From Priestia endophytica DSM 13796 (GTDB taxonomy: Bacteria > Bacillota > Bacilli > Bacillales > Bacillaceae_H), in contig NZ_FOXX01000002.1 in the NCBI RefSeq assembly GCF_900115845.1, positions 248,001-312,000 of the forward strand: DNA of 64,000 nucleotides, written 5' to 3'. Below, piece after piece: positions 50,341-59,300 of the stretch (positions are counted from its first letter, which is position 1; each line of letters begins with the position of its first letter). The notes beneath the pieces were generated by a model. It ran no database searches. It saw nothing but the letters and a program-made list of their open reading frames with translations, and had not been told where the DNA came from. A program made the position numbers and the translations under genes.

Positions 50341-51651
50341 ATTTTAACATTTTTAGGAATATCAATGGTTATTGTTTTTACGTACTTAATGATGTCTAAA
50401 CGTCTATCACCAGTAGCAGCGCTTACCATCATCCCTATTGTTTTTGCTTTGATAGGGGGATTTGGGTCCCAAATTGGAGAGATGATGCTTGACGGTTTAA
50501 AAGTCGTAGCTCCTTCAGCAGCTCTTTTATTATTTGCAATTCTCTTTTTTGGTATTTTGATAGATGCGGGTCTTTTTGATCCACTTATTCGAACAATGCT
50601 CAAAATTGTGAAGGGTGATCCTGTAAAAATTGCGGTTGGAAGTGCAGTGATAGCTATGACGGTTGCATTGGATGGAGATGGTACGACAACTCATATGATT
50701 ACCATTTCTGCTATGCTACCGCTATATTTAAGACTTGGAATAAATCCTTTAATCTTGGCTACCGTTTCATTACTTTCCGTTAGTATTATGAGCGGAATGA
50801 CACCGTGGGGAGGACCTGCTACAAGGGCAATTGCTTCTCTTAATTTGGATGCAAATGAGTTTTTTATCGGTATTATTCCCACAATGTTAGCAGGAATGAT
50901 GTGTATTATTTTTACGGCTTATATGCTTGGAAGAAAAGAGCGAAAGCGCCTTGGAGTTATCACAATAAAGGAAGCTTCAGAGATGAAAAGCGCTATTAGT
51001 GAAGCTGCCGTCACTTCTATTGCACAAGATAACTTGAAGCGACCAAATTTAAGATGGCTGAATTTGATTTTAACTATCACTGTTATGGTTATTCTAATCA
51101 TGGGCTTAATTCCAATCCCAGTATTGTTTCTAATTGGTTTTGTCGTAGCATCTGTTATTAATTATCCAAATATAGAGCAACAGAGAGAGAGGATTATTGC
51201 TCATGCAGGAAATGCAATTACGGTTGTTACGCTTGTATTCGCTGCTGGTATCTTTACAGGGATTTTTTCTGGTACAAAAATGGTAGATGCTATAGCTAAT
51301 TCTCTAGTCGCTATTATCCCTGAATCACTAGGATCGTTTTTTCCCATTGTTGTGGCTTTAACAAGTATGCCTTTTACCTTTATTTTATCTAACGATGCTT
51401 ACTATTTTGGGGTTTTGCCTATTTTAGCTGAAGCAGGAACAAGTTATGGAGCGACAGCTGTTGAAATTGCACGAGCCTCTGTGTTAGGTCAGCCTATTCA
51501 CTTTTTAAGCCCTCTTGTTGCTTCAACACTCTTGCTCGTCGGAATGGTAAAAAAAGATCTTGGTGAGATTCAAAAGTTTGCTTTTGGATGGGCTCTTATT
51601 TGTTCACTAGTAATGATCGTAATTTCAATTATTACAGGAGCTATTATATAA
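50341..51651 (+). CDS. CitMHS family metal-citrate/tricarboxylate transporter
   Basis: 436 aa if begun at ATT 50341, about 12 membrane segments. KRLSPVAALTIIPIVFALIGGFG, SAVIAMTVALDGDGTTTHMITISAMLPLY (key residues ALDGDGTTT) and FILSNDAYYFGVLPIL are CitM/CitH hallmarks; these proteins import citrate complexed with Mg or Ca. The first ATG in frame is 50365, but family members usually start eight residues earlier with ML-ILGF, which matches ATT TTA ACA TTT TTA GGA here, and GGGGAGGG lies 7 nt before that ATT. A start at 50365 (428 aa) with a weak TAGGA site is the alternative. Confidence 0.85.
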   Translation: MLTFLGISMVIVFTYLMMSKRLSPVAALTIIPIVFALIGGFGSQIGEMMLDGLKVVAPSAALLLFAILFFGILIDAGLFDPLIRTMLKIVKGDPVKIAVGSAVIAMTVALDGDGTTTHMITISAMLPLYLRLGINPLILATVSLLSVSIMSGMTPWGGPATRAIASLNLDANEFFIGIIPTMLAGMMCIIFTAYMLGRKERKRLGVITIKEASEMKSAISEAAVTSIAQDNLKRPNLRWLNLILTITVMVILIMGLIPIPVLFLIGFVVASVINYPNIEQQRERIIAHAGNAITVVTLVFAAGIFTGIFSGTKMVDAIANSLVAIIPESLGSFFPIVVALTSMPFTFILSNDAYYFGVLPILAEAGTSYGATAVEIARASVLGQPIHFLSPLVASTLLLVGMVKKDLGEIQKFAFGWALICSLVMIVISIITGAII

Positions 51652-51696
51652 AAAAGCGGTTGTATAACTAGTAGAGGTTATACAACCGCTTTTTTT
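51650..51696. terminator. Bidirectional terminator
   Basis: AAAAAGCGGTTGTATAAC pairs with GTTATACAACCGCTTTTT, with further T on both strands; serves the transporter gene and the converging yyaC. Confidence 0.92.
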
Positions 51697-52229
51697 CATA
51701 AATGCTGAACATTTTCTAATGAAGCTTGATATACGGCTTCTGAAATAGCTAGAGCAAGATTTCTTACTATATAAAGACGTGTATCGTTGAGGAATTGAGT
51801 AGAAGGGAGGGGATCAACATAGTTCACAACGCCTGTGATATGAAAATCACCTGTTTTGGGAAGAAGTTTCTTTAAGGCTTTTCCAGGAACAACAGGCCCT
51901 TTTTTTAGAAAAGCAGCCCCAACATGATCCTCATCTCCTAAAGAAGCATCAATACTGATGATTAGAGATTTCTTGAATCTTTTGGTGATTATTTTTAACG
52001 TATCTTCTAAATTAAACGCATGAATAGGGGTCTCTAATGTACCATAAACTTCAAAGGGAACTTTTTTTTCTTTGAGCATTGTTCCAACTAAAGGACCTAA
52101 AGAGTCACCAATGGATCGATCTGATCCTATACATAAAAAGATAATGTCACGATGTTCATACTCTTTAGTCTGCATAATATGAGCGAGATCTGATGTTAAC
52201 TTTATGAAGCTTTGTTCAGCAGAATTCAT
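51696..52229 (-). CDS. yyaC: Spore protease YyaC (DUF1256)
   Basis: 177 aa. FLCIGSDRSIGDSLGPLVGTML near residues 31-52, IDASLGDEDHVGAAFLKKGPVVPG near 91-115 and GDFHITGVVNYVDP near 128-141 match the YyaC/GPR-related fold with its conserved aspartates. YyaC proteins are made in the forespore and are thought to act as proteases. ATG 52229 is the best start; AAAGGAGGGC lies somewhat far (about 10 nt) upstream. Confidence 0.9.
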   Translation of the reverse strand: MNSAEQSFIKLTSDLAHIMQTKEYEHRDIIFLCIGSDRSIGDSLGPLVGTMLKEKKVPFEVYGTLETPIHAFNLEDTLKIITKRFKKSLIISIDASLGDEDHVGAAFLKKGPVVPGKALKKLLPKTGDFHITGVVNYVDPLPSTQFLNDTRLYIVRNLALAISEAVYQASLENVQHL

Positions 52230-52325
52230 GAGAAAAAAGCCCTCCTTTGCTTTATAAAAATAATGCATTTTCTTGTTATTATACGAGTAAAAGAAAAGAA
52301 GTGCATTAAATAAGAAAGGTAAATA

Positions 52326-52354
52326 AAAAGACTCAAGATGTTCTTGAGTCTTTT
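52326..52354 (-). terminator. Terminator of zinc ribbon gene
   Basis: AAAAGACTCAAGA pairs with TCTTGAGTCTTTT around a 3-nt loop, at the end of the minus-strand gene. Confidence 0.85.
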
Positions 52355-52598
52355 AGCGATTCAATTTGGCATGATTAATAAATGTTTGTTCTTCTTCCAC
52401 AAGCCCACAAGTCCCACACTGAACTTTTCGTTCTGGTCCTTTATAAGCTAAATGGAATGCATCTCGATTGCTATCATCATATTCATTTGTAATTTCTCCA
52501 GACTGCGGATCCATTTTTACAGATTGAGCAACTTGAGAAATAAGGTTAAAACGAGTGCGATTTGTTTTGCAGCTTGGGCAAAGATATGGATTTGTCAT
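52353..52598 (-). CDS. Small zinc-ribbon protein, 81 aa
   Basis: Two CxxC pairs (CPSC near residues 7-10 and CGTC near 61-64) frame a polar segment, the pattern of a zinc ribbon. No other domain. GGAGGTGC precedes ATG 52598 and a good terminator follows, so the gene is real although its function is unknown. DNA, RNA or protein binding is equally possible. Confidence 0.7.
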   Translation of the reverse strand: MTNPYLCPSCKTNRTRFNLISQVAQSVKMDPQSGEITNEYDDSNRDAFHLAYKGPERKVQCGTCGLVEEEQTFINHAKLNR

Positions 52599-52752
52599 AT
52601 ATTAGCACCTCCTCTTTCTCTAATATCTCCATGTTCTTTACGTTCATGCGTTTTCGTAAATATTTCTGTCAGGAATGCATTTTACTCTCGACTCATACAG
52701 AAGTCTGTTGTTTATAATGAGAAGAAAGATAAGCAGAAAAGGAGCGGGAAAG

Positions 52753-53211
52753 ATGAGGATTTATGAATTGAAAGAGAAAATGGAGCTTTTCAATCATGCA
52801 GTAGAATTCTTTTGGAATGCTTGGGGTACAGAAGCTAATCAGCATTTTTATAAAGATTGTATGTTTCATTCTTGTTATACAAATGAAGAGTTACCCCGTT
52901 TTTACATTATGGTGAACGGAAATGAAATTATTGCTTCTTATGCTTTACTACGAACAGATTTCATCAGTCGGCAAGATTTAATGCCTTGGTTCTCTTGTCT
53001 TTATGTGAAAAAAGAATGGAGAGGAAATGGCTTAGGTCAGCGCCTTTTAACACATGGAAGTCAAAAAGCAAAAGAGAAAGGATTTTATGACCTCTACTTG
53101 TCAACAGAGCTTGAAGACTATTATGAAAAATATGGATGGACCTATATGAAAGATGGCTATTCTATTGAAGGGGAAAAACTGAGAATTTATGTGAACCCTT
53201 CTTTATCATAA
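52753..53211 (+). CDS. GNAT family N-acetyltransferase
   Basis: 152 aa. LYVKKEWRGNGLGQRLLTHG near residues 92-111 (R-x-x-G-x-G acetyl-CoA loop) and a C-terminal YYEKYGW motif identify the fold. Substrate not predictable. ATG 52753 follows AAAAGGAGCGGG; the open frame back to 52675 has no such site. Followed by its own terminator. Confidence 0.85.
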   Translation: MRIYELKEKMELFNHAVEFFWNAWGTEANQHFYKDCMFHSCYTNEELPRFYIMVNGNEIIASYALLRTDFISRQDLMPWFSCLYVKKEWRGNGLGQRLLTHGSQKAKEKGFYDLYLSTELEDYYEKYGWTYMKDGYSIEGEKLRIYVNPSLS

Positions 53212-53257
53212 ACAAAGGACTGAAGCTTTTCTCTGCTTTGTCCTTTGTTTATTTTTC
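53209..53257 (+). terminator. Terminator after GNAT gene
   Basis: TAAACAAAGGAC pairs with GTCCTTTGTTTA; a small inner AAGC/GCTT pairing shortens the loop, and T follow. It overlaps the stop codon. Confidence 0.88.
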
Positions 53258-53276
53258 TGAATAATAAAAAAAGATG

Positions 53277-53305
53277 TTGACCTCACTTATGAAAATGCTT
53301 ACAAT
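53277..53305 (+). promoter_or_regulatory. Promoter of polyol operon with cre-like site
   Basis: TTGACC (53277-53282), 17 bp, TACAAT (53300-53305). TGAAAATGCTTACA (53290-53303) overlaps the -10 and differs from the cre consensus TGWAANCGNTNWCA only in the central C; it could bind CcpA or the operon's own LacI-type protein. Confidence 0.65.
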
Positions 53306-53376
53306 TGGTTCATAGGGAAAGAACTTTCCTAAAAAGGATAGTTAATTAGAATAGAACAAACATAGGGGTGTTGAAG

Positions 53377-54402
53377 ATGAAGAAACTTAGAATTGGTCTA
53401 GTTGGTGCAGGAAGAATGGGAGCTTTTCATGCAGAAACAATAGAGAAGCGACTTTTTGGAGCAGAATTATATGCTGTAGCAGACCCTGTGAGTGGTGCTG
53501 CTGAAAAATTAATTCATACACTAGGTTCGTCAGCTAAAGAGTATGATAATCCATCAGATATGTTTAAAGATCCCGATATTGATGGAGTTGTGATTGCTTC
53601 GCCAGCCAGAACGCATGCTGAAAATATTATTAGAGCAGCGCAAAATGGAAAAGCTGTGTTTTGCGAAAAGCCAATGGCTGTCACGATTGAAGAGGCGGAT
53701 CGGGTTATTCAAACAGTTAATGAGTACAACGTTCCTCTGCAAGTAGGATTTAATCGCAGATTTTCAAAAGATTTTAGGAGTGCACATCATGAGATTTTAC
53801 AAGGAGATCTTGGGACGCCGCAGCTTTTACGTTCTTTAACAAGAGACCCAGTATTAGCGGATCCAGCTCCTGTTCCAGAGTGGACAATATTCTTAGAAAC
53901 GCTTATTCATGACTTTGATGTTTTAAACTATCTAAATCCAGGAGCTCTTCCTGTAGAAGTATATGCTGTAGCAGATGCTTTAGTTAGACCGGACTTTAAG
54001 GAAAGAGGTTTCCTAGATACAGCTGTTGTGACAATTAAATATGATAATGGAGCAATCGCTACCGCAGAAGCCAATTTCCAAGCTGTATACGGATATGATG
54101 TAAGAGCAGAAGCGTTCGGTTCAAAAGGGATGATGACAATTGGAAGTATTCGAGAATCTAATATGACGCGTTATAACAAAGATGGAGTAAGTTATAATAC
54201 ACTTCGCTATGATCAGCATCTATTATATGATGCTTATGTAGAAGAATTAGCCTCTTTTGTAAATGCTGTTCAAAATAATGAAAAAACAGAAGTTGGAGGA
54301 GAAGAAGCAAGAATGGCTCTTCTTATTGCACGAGCTTGCATTGAATCTGTTGTGCATAAGAAACCAATTCAAATCGAGCACACTGTTTCAAATCTTGTAT
54401 AA
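53377..54402 (+). CDS. Inositol 2-dehydrogenase-like oxidoreductase
   Basis: 341 aa, Gfo/Idh/MocA family. IGLVGAGRMGAFHAETI near residue 5 binds NAD(P), CEKPMAV near 95 holds the catalytic Lys, and LIHDFDVLNYL near 175 the catalytic Asp/His pair, the arrangement of myo-/scyllo-inositol dehydrogenases (IolG, IolX). Substrate may be another cyclitol or sugar. ATG 53377 is preferred to TTG 53368 on spacing from AGGGGTG. First gene of an operon with a LacI regulator, a sugar transporter and a sugar-phosphate isomerase-like protein. Confidence 0.85.
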   Translation: MKKLRIGLVGAGRMGAFHAETIEKRLFGAELYAVADPVSGAAEKLIHTLGSSAKEYDNPSDMFKDPDIDGVVIASPARTHAENIIRAAQNGKAVFCEKPMAVTIEEADRVIQTVNEYNVPLQVGFNRRFSKDFRSAHHEILQGDLGTPQLLRSLTRDPVLADPAPVPEWTIFLETLIHDFDVLNYLNPGALPVEVYAVADALVRPDFKERGFLDTAVVTIKYDNGAIATAEANFQAVYGYDVRAEAFGSKGMMTIGSIRESNMTRYNKDGVSYNTLRYDQHLLYDAYVEELASFVNAVQNNEKTEVGGEEARMALLIARACIESVVHKKPIQIEHTVSNLV

Positions 54403-54479
54403 GAAAAAACATAGAAGAGCTTTTTAGGAAATCGAAGTTCGCTTATACTTATGGTAAACAACAGTAGAGGTGGTTTTCC

Positions 54480-55484
54480 ATGAAAGCGACAATATACGAT
54501 GTAGCCAAAAAAGCGAACGTTTCGATTTCAACTGTTTCAAAAGTATTAAATGGAACAGGAAATATTAGTGAGAAAACAAAAAAAAGAATTCGTAACATAA
54601 TCGAAGAACTTCAGTATCAGCCAAGTGTCGTTTCATCTGTAAAAAAAGCAATTAAAACAATTGGATTATTAATCCCAGATGTAGCAAACCCCTTTATGGC
54701 TGAGGTAGCAAGAGCCGTGGAGGACAGCGGAAGGAAAAGGGGATTTAACGTTATTATTTGCAGTACAGATAATGATTCAACGAGAGAAGATCAATATATT
54801 TCCATGCTTCGTCAAAAATACGTTGATGGGCTTATTATTGCAACAGGATTAAAAAACAGCAAAGCGATAAAAGAGCTTGTTGATAGCAATATGCCTGTTG
54901 CCATGCTTTCTCGTGATGTTCCTTATCTTCCGCTTCATACGGTTGTGGTTGATGACTTTCAAGGTGGATATGAAGCAGCTATTCATCTTGCAGACCTTGG
55001 ACATAAAAGGATGGCCATGATTGCCGAGGATGTTGATGTTCCTTCTATTAAACAGCGGGCAGAAGGATTTAAAGAAGGTCTTCGACTTTCAAATCTTACC
55101 TTTAATGATAAAGATATTGTCTACTGTCCGCATAATCTCCATGAAAGTAAAAAAGCAAGCTTAAAACTGCTGAAAGATGTTTCAGAAAGACCAACTGCTA
55201 TTTTCGTTTCAACCGAGATTCTTGCTCTCGGAGTTTTGCAAGCTGCTCGTTCTTTAAATATTTCCGTTCCGCATGAACTTTCTGTTATTGGTTTTGATAA
55301 TAGCATACTTGCTAAAATTAGCGATCCACAGCTTACAACAATTGAACAGCCAAAGAAAGAGATGGGCGAAAAAGTCATTGAACTTCTTATAAGTGAGATT
55401 GAGCAAAAAAGCGATGTGAAACAACGAGTAACGCTATCACCAAAGCTCGTTATAAGAGAGTCAACTTCACAATGTAGGAAATAA
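54480..55484 (+). CDS. LacI-family transcriptional regulator
   Basis: 334 aa. HTH and hinge at 1-58 (TIYDVAKKANVSISTVSKVLNG key block), sugar-binding domain from about 60 with the FDNSILAKISDPQLTTIEQP block near 265-285. Second gene of the cyclitol-type operon, so it probably controls it locally. AGAGGTGG precedes ATG 54480. Effector unknown. Confidence 0.87.
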   Translation: MKATIYDVAKKANVSISTVSKVLNGTGNISEKTKKRIRNIIEELQYQPSVVSSVKKAIKTIGLLIPDVANPFMAEVARAVEDSGRKRGFNVIICSTDNDSTREDQYISMLRQKYVDGLIIATGLKNSKAIKELVDSNMPVAMLSRDVPYLPLHTVVVDDFQGGYEAAIHLADLGHKRMAMIAEDVDVPSIKQRAEGFKEGLRLSNLTFNDKDIVYCPHNLHESKKASLKLLKDVSERPTAIFVSTEILALGVLQAARSLNISVPHELSVIGFDNSILAKISDPQLTTIEQPKKEMGEKVIELLISEIEQKSDVKQRVTLSPKLVIRESTSQCRK

Positions 55485-55554
55485 AAGAGCGCAGTATAAA
55501 AGCAAGCCTTTCGCAAAGATGGATATAAAAACTACAGTTGTGTTGGAGGGCGTT

Positions 55555-56922
55555 ATGAAATCTAAAAAGGCATATATTAGCGTCATTTATTTTTTTGGAG
55601 CTTTAGGTGGGTTGCTTTTTGGATACGATACAGGCGTTATATCTGGAGCGCTATTATTTATTAGAGAAGATTTAGGATTAACTCCTTTTATGGAAGGACT
55701 AGTTGTGAGCGGTGTTTTAATTGGTGCTTTAATTGGTGCCGCTCTTTGTGGACCTATAGCTGACAAGATTGGCCGAAAGAAAACAATCATATTGTTAGGT
55801 GTTCTATTTACAATTGGAGCAATTGGAACAGGATTAGCACCAAATGTTGAAGTCCTTGTTTTATTTCGGATTTTCCTTGGTGTTCCTGTTGGAGGAGCTT
55901 CTGCTCTTGTACCGCTTTATCTTTCAGAAATGGCACCTGCAGCAATACGCGGAAGAGTTGCCTCACTAAACACGCTAATGAATGCATTAGGTATTCTTAT
56001 GGCTTATATCGTCAATTTTGCTTTTGCTACTGGGGGAAGATGGGATTGGATGCTGCTTTTAGCTGTCGTACCTTCTGTTTTACTGATGGTCGGGATGTTT
56101 TTTATGCCGGAGAGTCCACGCTGGTTATTAAAACAAGACCGAGAAGGAGACGCGCGAAAAGTTTTGCTTTTAACGCGTGATGCAAAGCTTGTTGAAGAAG
56201 AAATTAAAAGTATTCAAGAAGTAAAAACAGCGGAAAAAGTGCCTTTCTCTGCTCTGTTTGCTCCATCTGTCAGACCGATTTTGTTCATTGGAATTGGGGT
56301 CGCAATCTTTCAACAAGTAATTGGTACGAACACTATTATCTATTACACCCCAACTATTTTAGAAAATGCAGGTTTTGGAGCTTCAAGCGCTATTGCTGGG
56401 ACAATTGGAATCGGCATTGTAAACTTACTATTTACGATTATTGGTTTAGTGCTAATTGATAAGATTGGTAGAAGAATGCTCATGTTAATCGGGAATGTAG
56501 GAATGTCAATTGCTCTTGTTGTGCTTGGGATTAGCACGCTGTTCTTTACAGCACCTGGCTGGCTTTTATTAACATGCTTATGCTTATTTATGGTAGCGTA
56601 TTCAGCAAGTTGGGGAATGGTTGTCTGGGTTGTACTTGCAGAGATTTTCCCACTGAGAATACGGGGTACCGCAATCGGATTAGCAAGTACGACGCTTTGG
56701 TTAGCAAACATTGCTGTATCCCTTTCATTCCCTGTTTTATTAAATGCTTTTGGCTCAGGTTCGCTTTTCCTTACGTACGGCGCGATCGGTATCTTTGCCT
56801 TTCTGTTCGTCTATAAATTTGTTCCTGAAACAAAAGGAAAAACGCTTGAAGAAATTGAAGCTGAAATCTCATCAAAGAAAACGATTCGTTCTAGAGAAGT
56901 CGCGGTATCTATTCGAAAGTAA
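55555..56922 (+). CDS. Sugar porter (IolT/AraE-like) MFS transporter
   Basis: 455 aa, 12 membrane segments. GGLLFGYDTGVISGALLF near residues 15-32, DKIGRRK after segments 2 and 8, PESPRWLL near 190 and PETKGKTLEEIE near the C terminus are the full set of sugar-porter motifs. IolT-type proton symport of inositol or a pentose/hexose is likely. ATG 55555 is set by TTGGAGGGCG; the frame back to 55519 overlaps the spacer. Unlike araE at 57.8 kb, this copy has no premature stop. Confidence 0.88.
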   Translation: MKSKKAYISVIYFFGALGGLLFGYDTGVISGALLFIREDLGLTPFMEGLVVSGVLIGALIGAALCGPIADKIGRKKTIILLGVLFTIGAIGTGLAPNVEVLVLFRIFLGVPVGGASALVPLYLSEMAPAAIRGRVASLNTLMNALGILMAYIVNFAFATGGRWDWMLLLAVVPSVLLMVGMFFMPESPRWLLKQDREGDARKVLLLTRDAKLVEEEIKSIQEVKTAEKVPFSALFAPSVRPILFIGIGVAIFQQVIGTNTIIYYTPTILENAGFGASSAIAGTIGIGIVNLLFTIIGLVLIDKIGRRMLMLIGNVGMSIALVVLGISTLFFTAPGWLLLTCLCLFMVAYSASWGMVVWVVLAEIFPLRIRGTAIGLASTTLWLANIAVSLSFPVLLNAFGSGSLFLTYGAIGIFAFLFVYKFVPETKGKTLEEIEAEISSKKTIRSREVAVSIRK

Positions 56923-56953
56923 AATGAAAAATTCTCACATATAGGAGGCCACT

Positions 56954-57781
56954 ATGAAAAGAGACTATGGAATATGTTTATGGACATTTGGAAATGTTCC
57001 TTTTGAAGAAAAGTGTCGTCTAGCAAGTGAAGTTGGAGTAAATGGGGTAGAAGTGGAAGGAGACATTAGTCAAGACCCTAGAGAAATATTAACAACCCTT
57101 TCTAAATATGATTTGAAAATCCTGTCTATTACGCCAAACAATGTAGATATCTCAAGTGATAATGAAAGCGTTCGCAAAAAAGCGGTTGAGTATTTTTTAG
57201 ACCTCCTTTTATGGGCAGATGAGCTTGGAGCAAAGCGAATTTGTTTGCATGGAGATGTTGGAAAAATTGTTGGATGCGGAGACGAACAAAAAGATTGGGC
57301 ACGGCTTGTTGAAAGCTCTAAAGAGATATTGCAAAAAGCAGAGAACCTTCATATTGAAGTCGTATTTGAAGTATTAAACAGATATGAAAATCATCAAGTG
57401 CGAACAGGGCAAGAAGCGTTAAAACTGATTGAAGATGTGAAAAGCCCTAATTTGAAAGTTCTCCTTGATTCATATCATATGAACATTGAAGAGGAAAACC
57501 CGGCTCAAGCGCTAAAAGAGGTTGGACAACATTTAGGTGTGTATCATATTGGGGATTCAAACCGCCAAAGTATTGGCCAAGGACACGCTAATATTCAAGA
57601 ACAAATTGAAGTGCTGCACGAGATTAACTACAGGGGCCCAATGATTATGGAAATGACCGCTCCTGGACCAAATCCATTCACACCCGTAAAGGAAGAAGGA
57701 TATATTGAGGTTGTGAAAAATTACTATAAAGACTCTCTTTCCATTGTAAAAGAATGGGAGCAAAATAAAATACAAGTATGA
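56954..57781 (+). CDS. Sugar phosphate isomerase/epimerase (IolE/IolH-type TIM barrel)
   Basis: 275 aa, xylose-isomerase-like barrel. CLHGDVG near residue 96, EVLNRYENH near 139 (metal-binding Glu), LLDSYHMNIEE near 175 and HIGDSNR near 200 place the metal ligands expected of AP-endonuclease-family-2 sugar isomerases. Likely acts on the product of the upstream dehydrogenase. AGGAGGCC precedes ATG 56954. Last gene of the operon. Confidence 0.84.
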   Translation: MKRDYGICLWTFGNVPFEEKCRLASEVGVNGVEVEGDISQDPREILTTLSKYDLKILSITPNNVDISSDNESVRKKAVEYFLDLLLWADELGAKRICLHGDVGKIVGCGDEQKDWARLVESSKEILQKAENLHIEVVFEVLNRYENHQVRTGQEALKLIEDVKSPNLKVLLDSYHMNIEEENPAQALKEVGQHLGVYHIGDSNRQSIGQGHANIQEQIEVLHEINYRGPMIMEMTAPGPNPFTPVKEEGYIEVVKNYYKDSLSIVKEWEQNKIQV

Positions 57782-57786
57782 AAGAA

Positions 57787-57817
57787 GCCAAATGCTAATA
57801 TAGCATTTGGCCTTTTT
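57787..57817. terminator. Terminator between polyol operon and araE
   Basis: GCCAAATGCTA pairs with TAGCATTTGGC around a 3-nt loop and is followed by five T on the plus strand; a weaker T-rich tail on the minus strand may serve araE too. Confidence 0.88.
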
Positions 57818-57843
57818 ATTATAAAAAGAGAGTCACTATTCGT

Positions 57844-59241
57844 TTAAACTGATAGTTTTCGAGTATCCTTATTGTTTGGTGTCCAAAACTGTTCAATTTC
57901 TTCAAGAGATTTATTTTTTGTTTCCGGTACAATTATTATAACAAAGATAAAGCATATAACGTTAATAACAGCAAACGTCCAAAAAGTATCTGCTCCTCCC
58001 AATCCGCTTAGGAGCATTGGGGTAAACTGCCCGATTGCCTAGTTTGCTCCCCACAAGAACATCGTCGTTAATCCAACAGCTCTTGCTCTTAAATGGTTTG
58101 GGAAAATTTCAGGAATCATAATCCAAGGAATAGGTCCCATTGAAATACAAAATGCAGCTGTAAATCCAATGATAAAGATAATAAGCCATGGACCTGCAAT
58201 GTTAAAGAAGAAAACGCCTCCAATTAAAAGCATGAAAAAGGCCATTAAACTTGAACCGATCGCCATCAATTTTTTTCGACCTGCCCGGTCAATTAAAAAG
58301 ACAGCGGCAATTGTGGAGATGAGCTGCACAACGCCAACAAGGCTTGTTGCTACAAACTCTGTGTTGTTTTCAAATCCAACAGATTTAAAAATTTCAGGAC
58401 CGTAATAAGTAATTGCATTCATGCCAATTACTTGGTTGAAGAGCGCTAAAAAGATACCTACTCCAAGTGCTTTTCTTAATCCTGGTTGAAATAATCTTAG
58501 CATAGAAGAATTTGTTTCTGTAGTAATGGATGATTTAATCGCTTTCATTTCTAAGTCTGCTGTTTGCTTATCATTAATCCGACGCAAAATAGAAAGAGCT
58601 TCTTGATCTTTTCCTTTTTTAATAAGGAAACGAGGACTTTCCGGAACAAAAAGGAGAGTAATGAAAAAGAGAAGAGACGGAATCATTCCATATCCTAACA
58701 TCCACCGCCATCCTGCTTCAACGCCCCAACTGTGCGTGCCAGCATTTGCTACAGCTAAGTTGACAAAGTAGGTAGAAGAAATACCGAGTACTGTAAATAG
58801 TTGATACATGGATGACAATCGCCCCCGGATAGCAGGAGGAGCACATTCGGTAATATACGTCACAGCTAGTGAAGAAGCTAAGCCAATTCCTAGACCTCCA
58901 AAGATACGGGCCGCAATAAGCATTTCGACTGAATTAACAAGGGCAGATAATACCGAGGAGATAGAAAAGATTATGGCAGCTGCCATTAAGATTTTTCGAC
59001 GTCCGAAAATATCGCCTAAATATCCAGAAATACCAACTCCAATAATACCTCCAACCATAATACTTGAAATTACGAACCCTTCCATAAATGGTGATAAACC
59101 ATACAGCTCTTGCAAGAAACCGATAGCTCCTGAAATAACAGCTGTGTCATATCCATATAGAAGCCCAGCCATTCCGGCAGCCATTGAAATGACAGCAATA
59201 TACCAGACTGAATGTTTCATTACACTTTGCTGATTTCCCAT
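57844..59241 (-). pseudogene. araE: araE-like arabinose:H+ symporter with in-frame amber codon
   Basis: The minus-strand frame is a complete 465-codon sugar porter (GLLYGYDTAVISGAIGF at the start, PESPRFL near 195, PETKNKSLEEIEQFW near the end), the length of B. subtilis AraE, but codon 401 is TAG at 58041-58039. It falls in FLWGAN-stop-AIGQFTPM, where relatives have an amino acid such as Trp. The 64 codons after the stop stay in frame and keep the two last membrane segments, so one base change is the only damage. An AraR-type operator in its promoter and the neighbouring araR support the assignment. Confidence 0.88.
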
Positions 59242-59278
59242 TGTTCTTCCCCCTTTGTATACTTAACAATAATAAAGA

Positions 59279-59290
59279 GAAAGCGCTTTC
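59279..59290. promoter_or_regulatory. cre-like site downstream of araE promoter
   Basis: GAAAGCGCTTTC, a perfect 12-bp palindrome with the cre core; only the outermost T/A of the consensus is missing. Position about +5 to +17 relative to the predicted araE start. Confidence 0.5.
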
Positions 59291-59300
59291 TTTGGAGTTG

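Noticed and set aside
58039-58041. TAG in araE as programmed recoding (pyrrolysine or readthrough)
   Set aside because: No pyrrolysine genes are visible and no recoding element is recognisable; a simple nonsense mutation fits better with the decayed araB next door.
58808-59233. 141-aa plus-strand frame opposite araE
   Set aside because: Shadow frame with proline/isoleucine-rich translation typical of antisense to a membrane protein.
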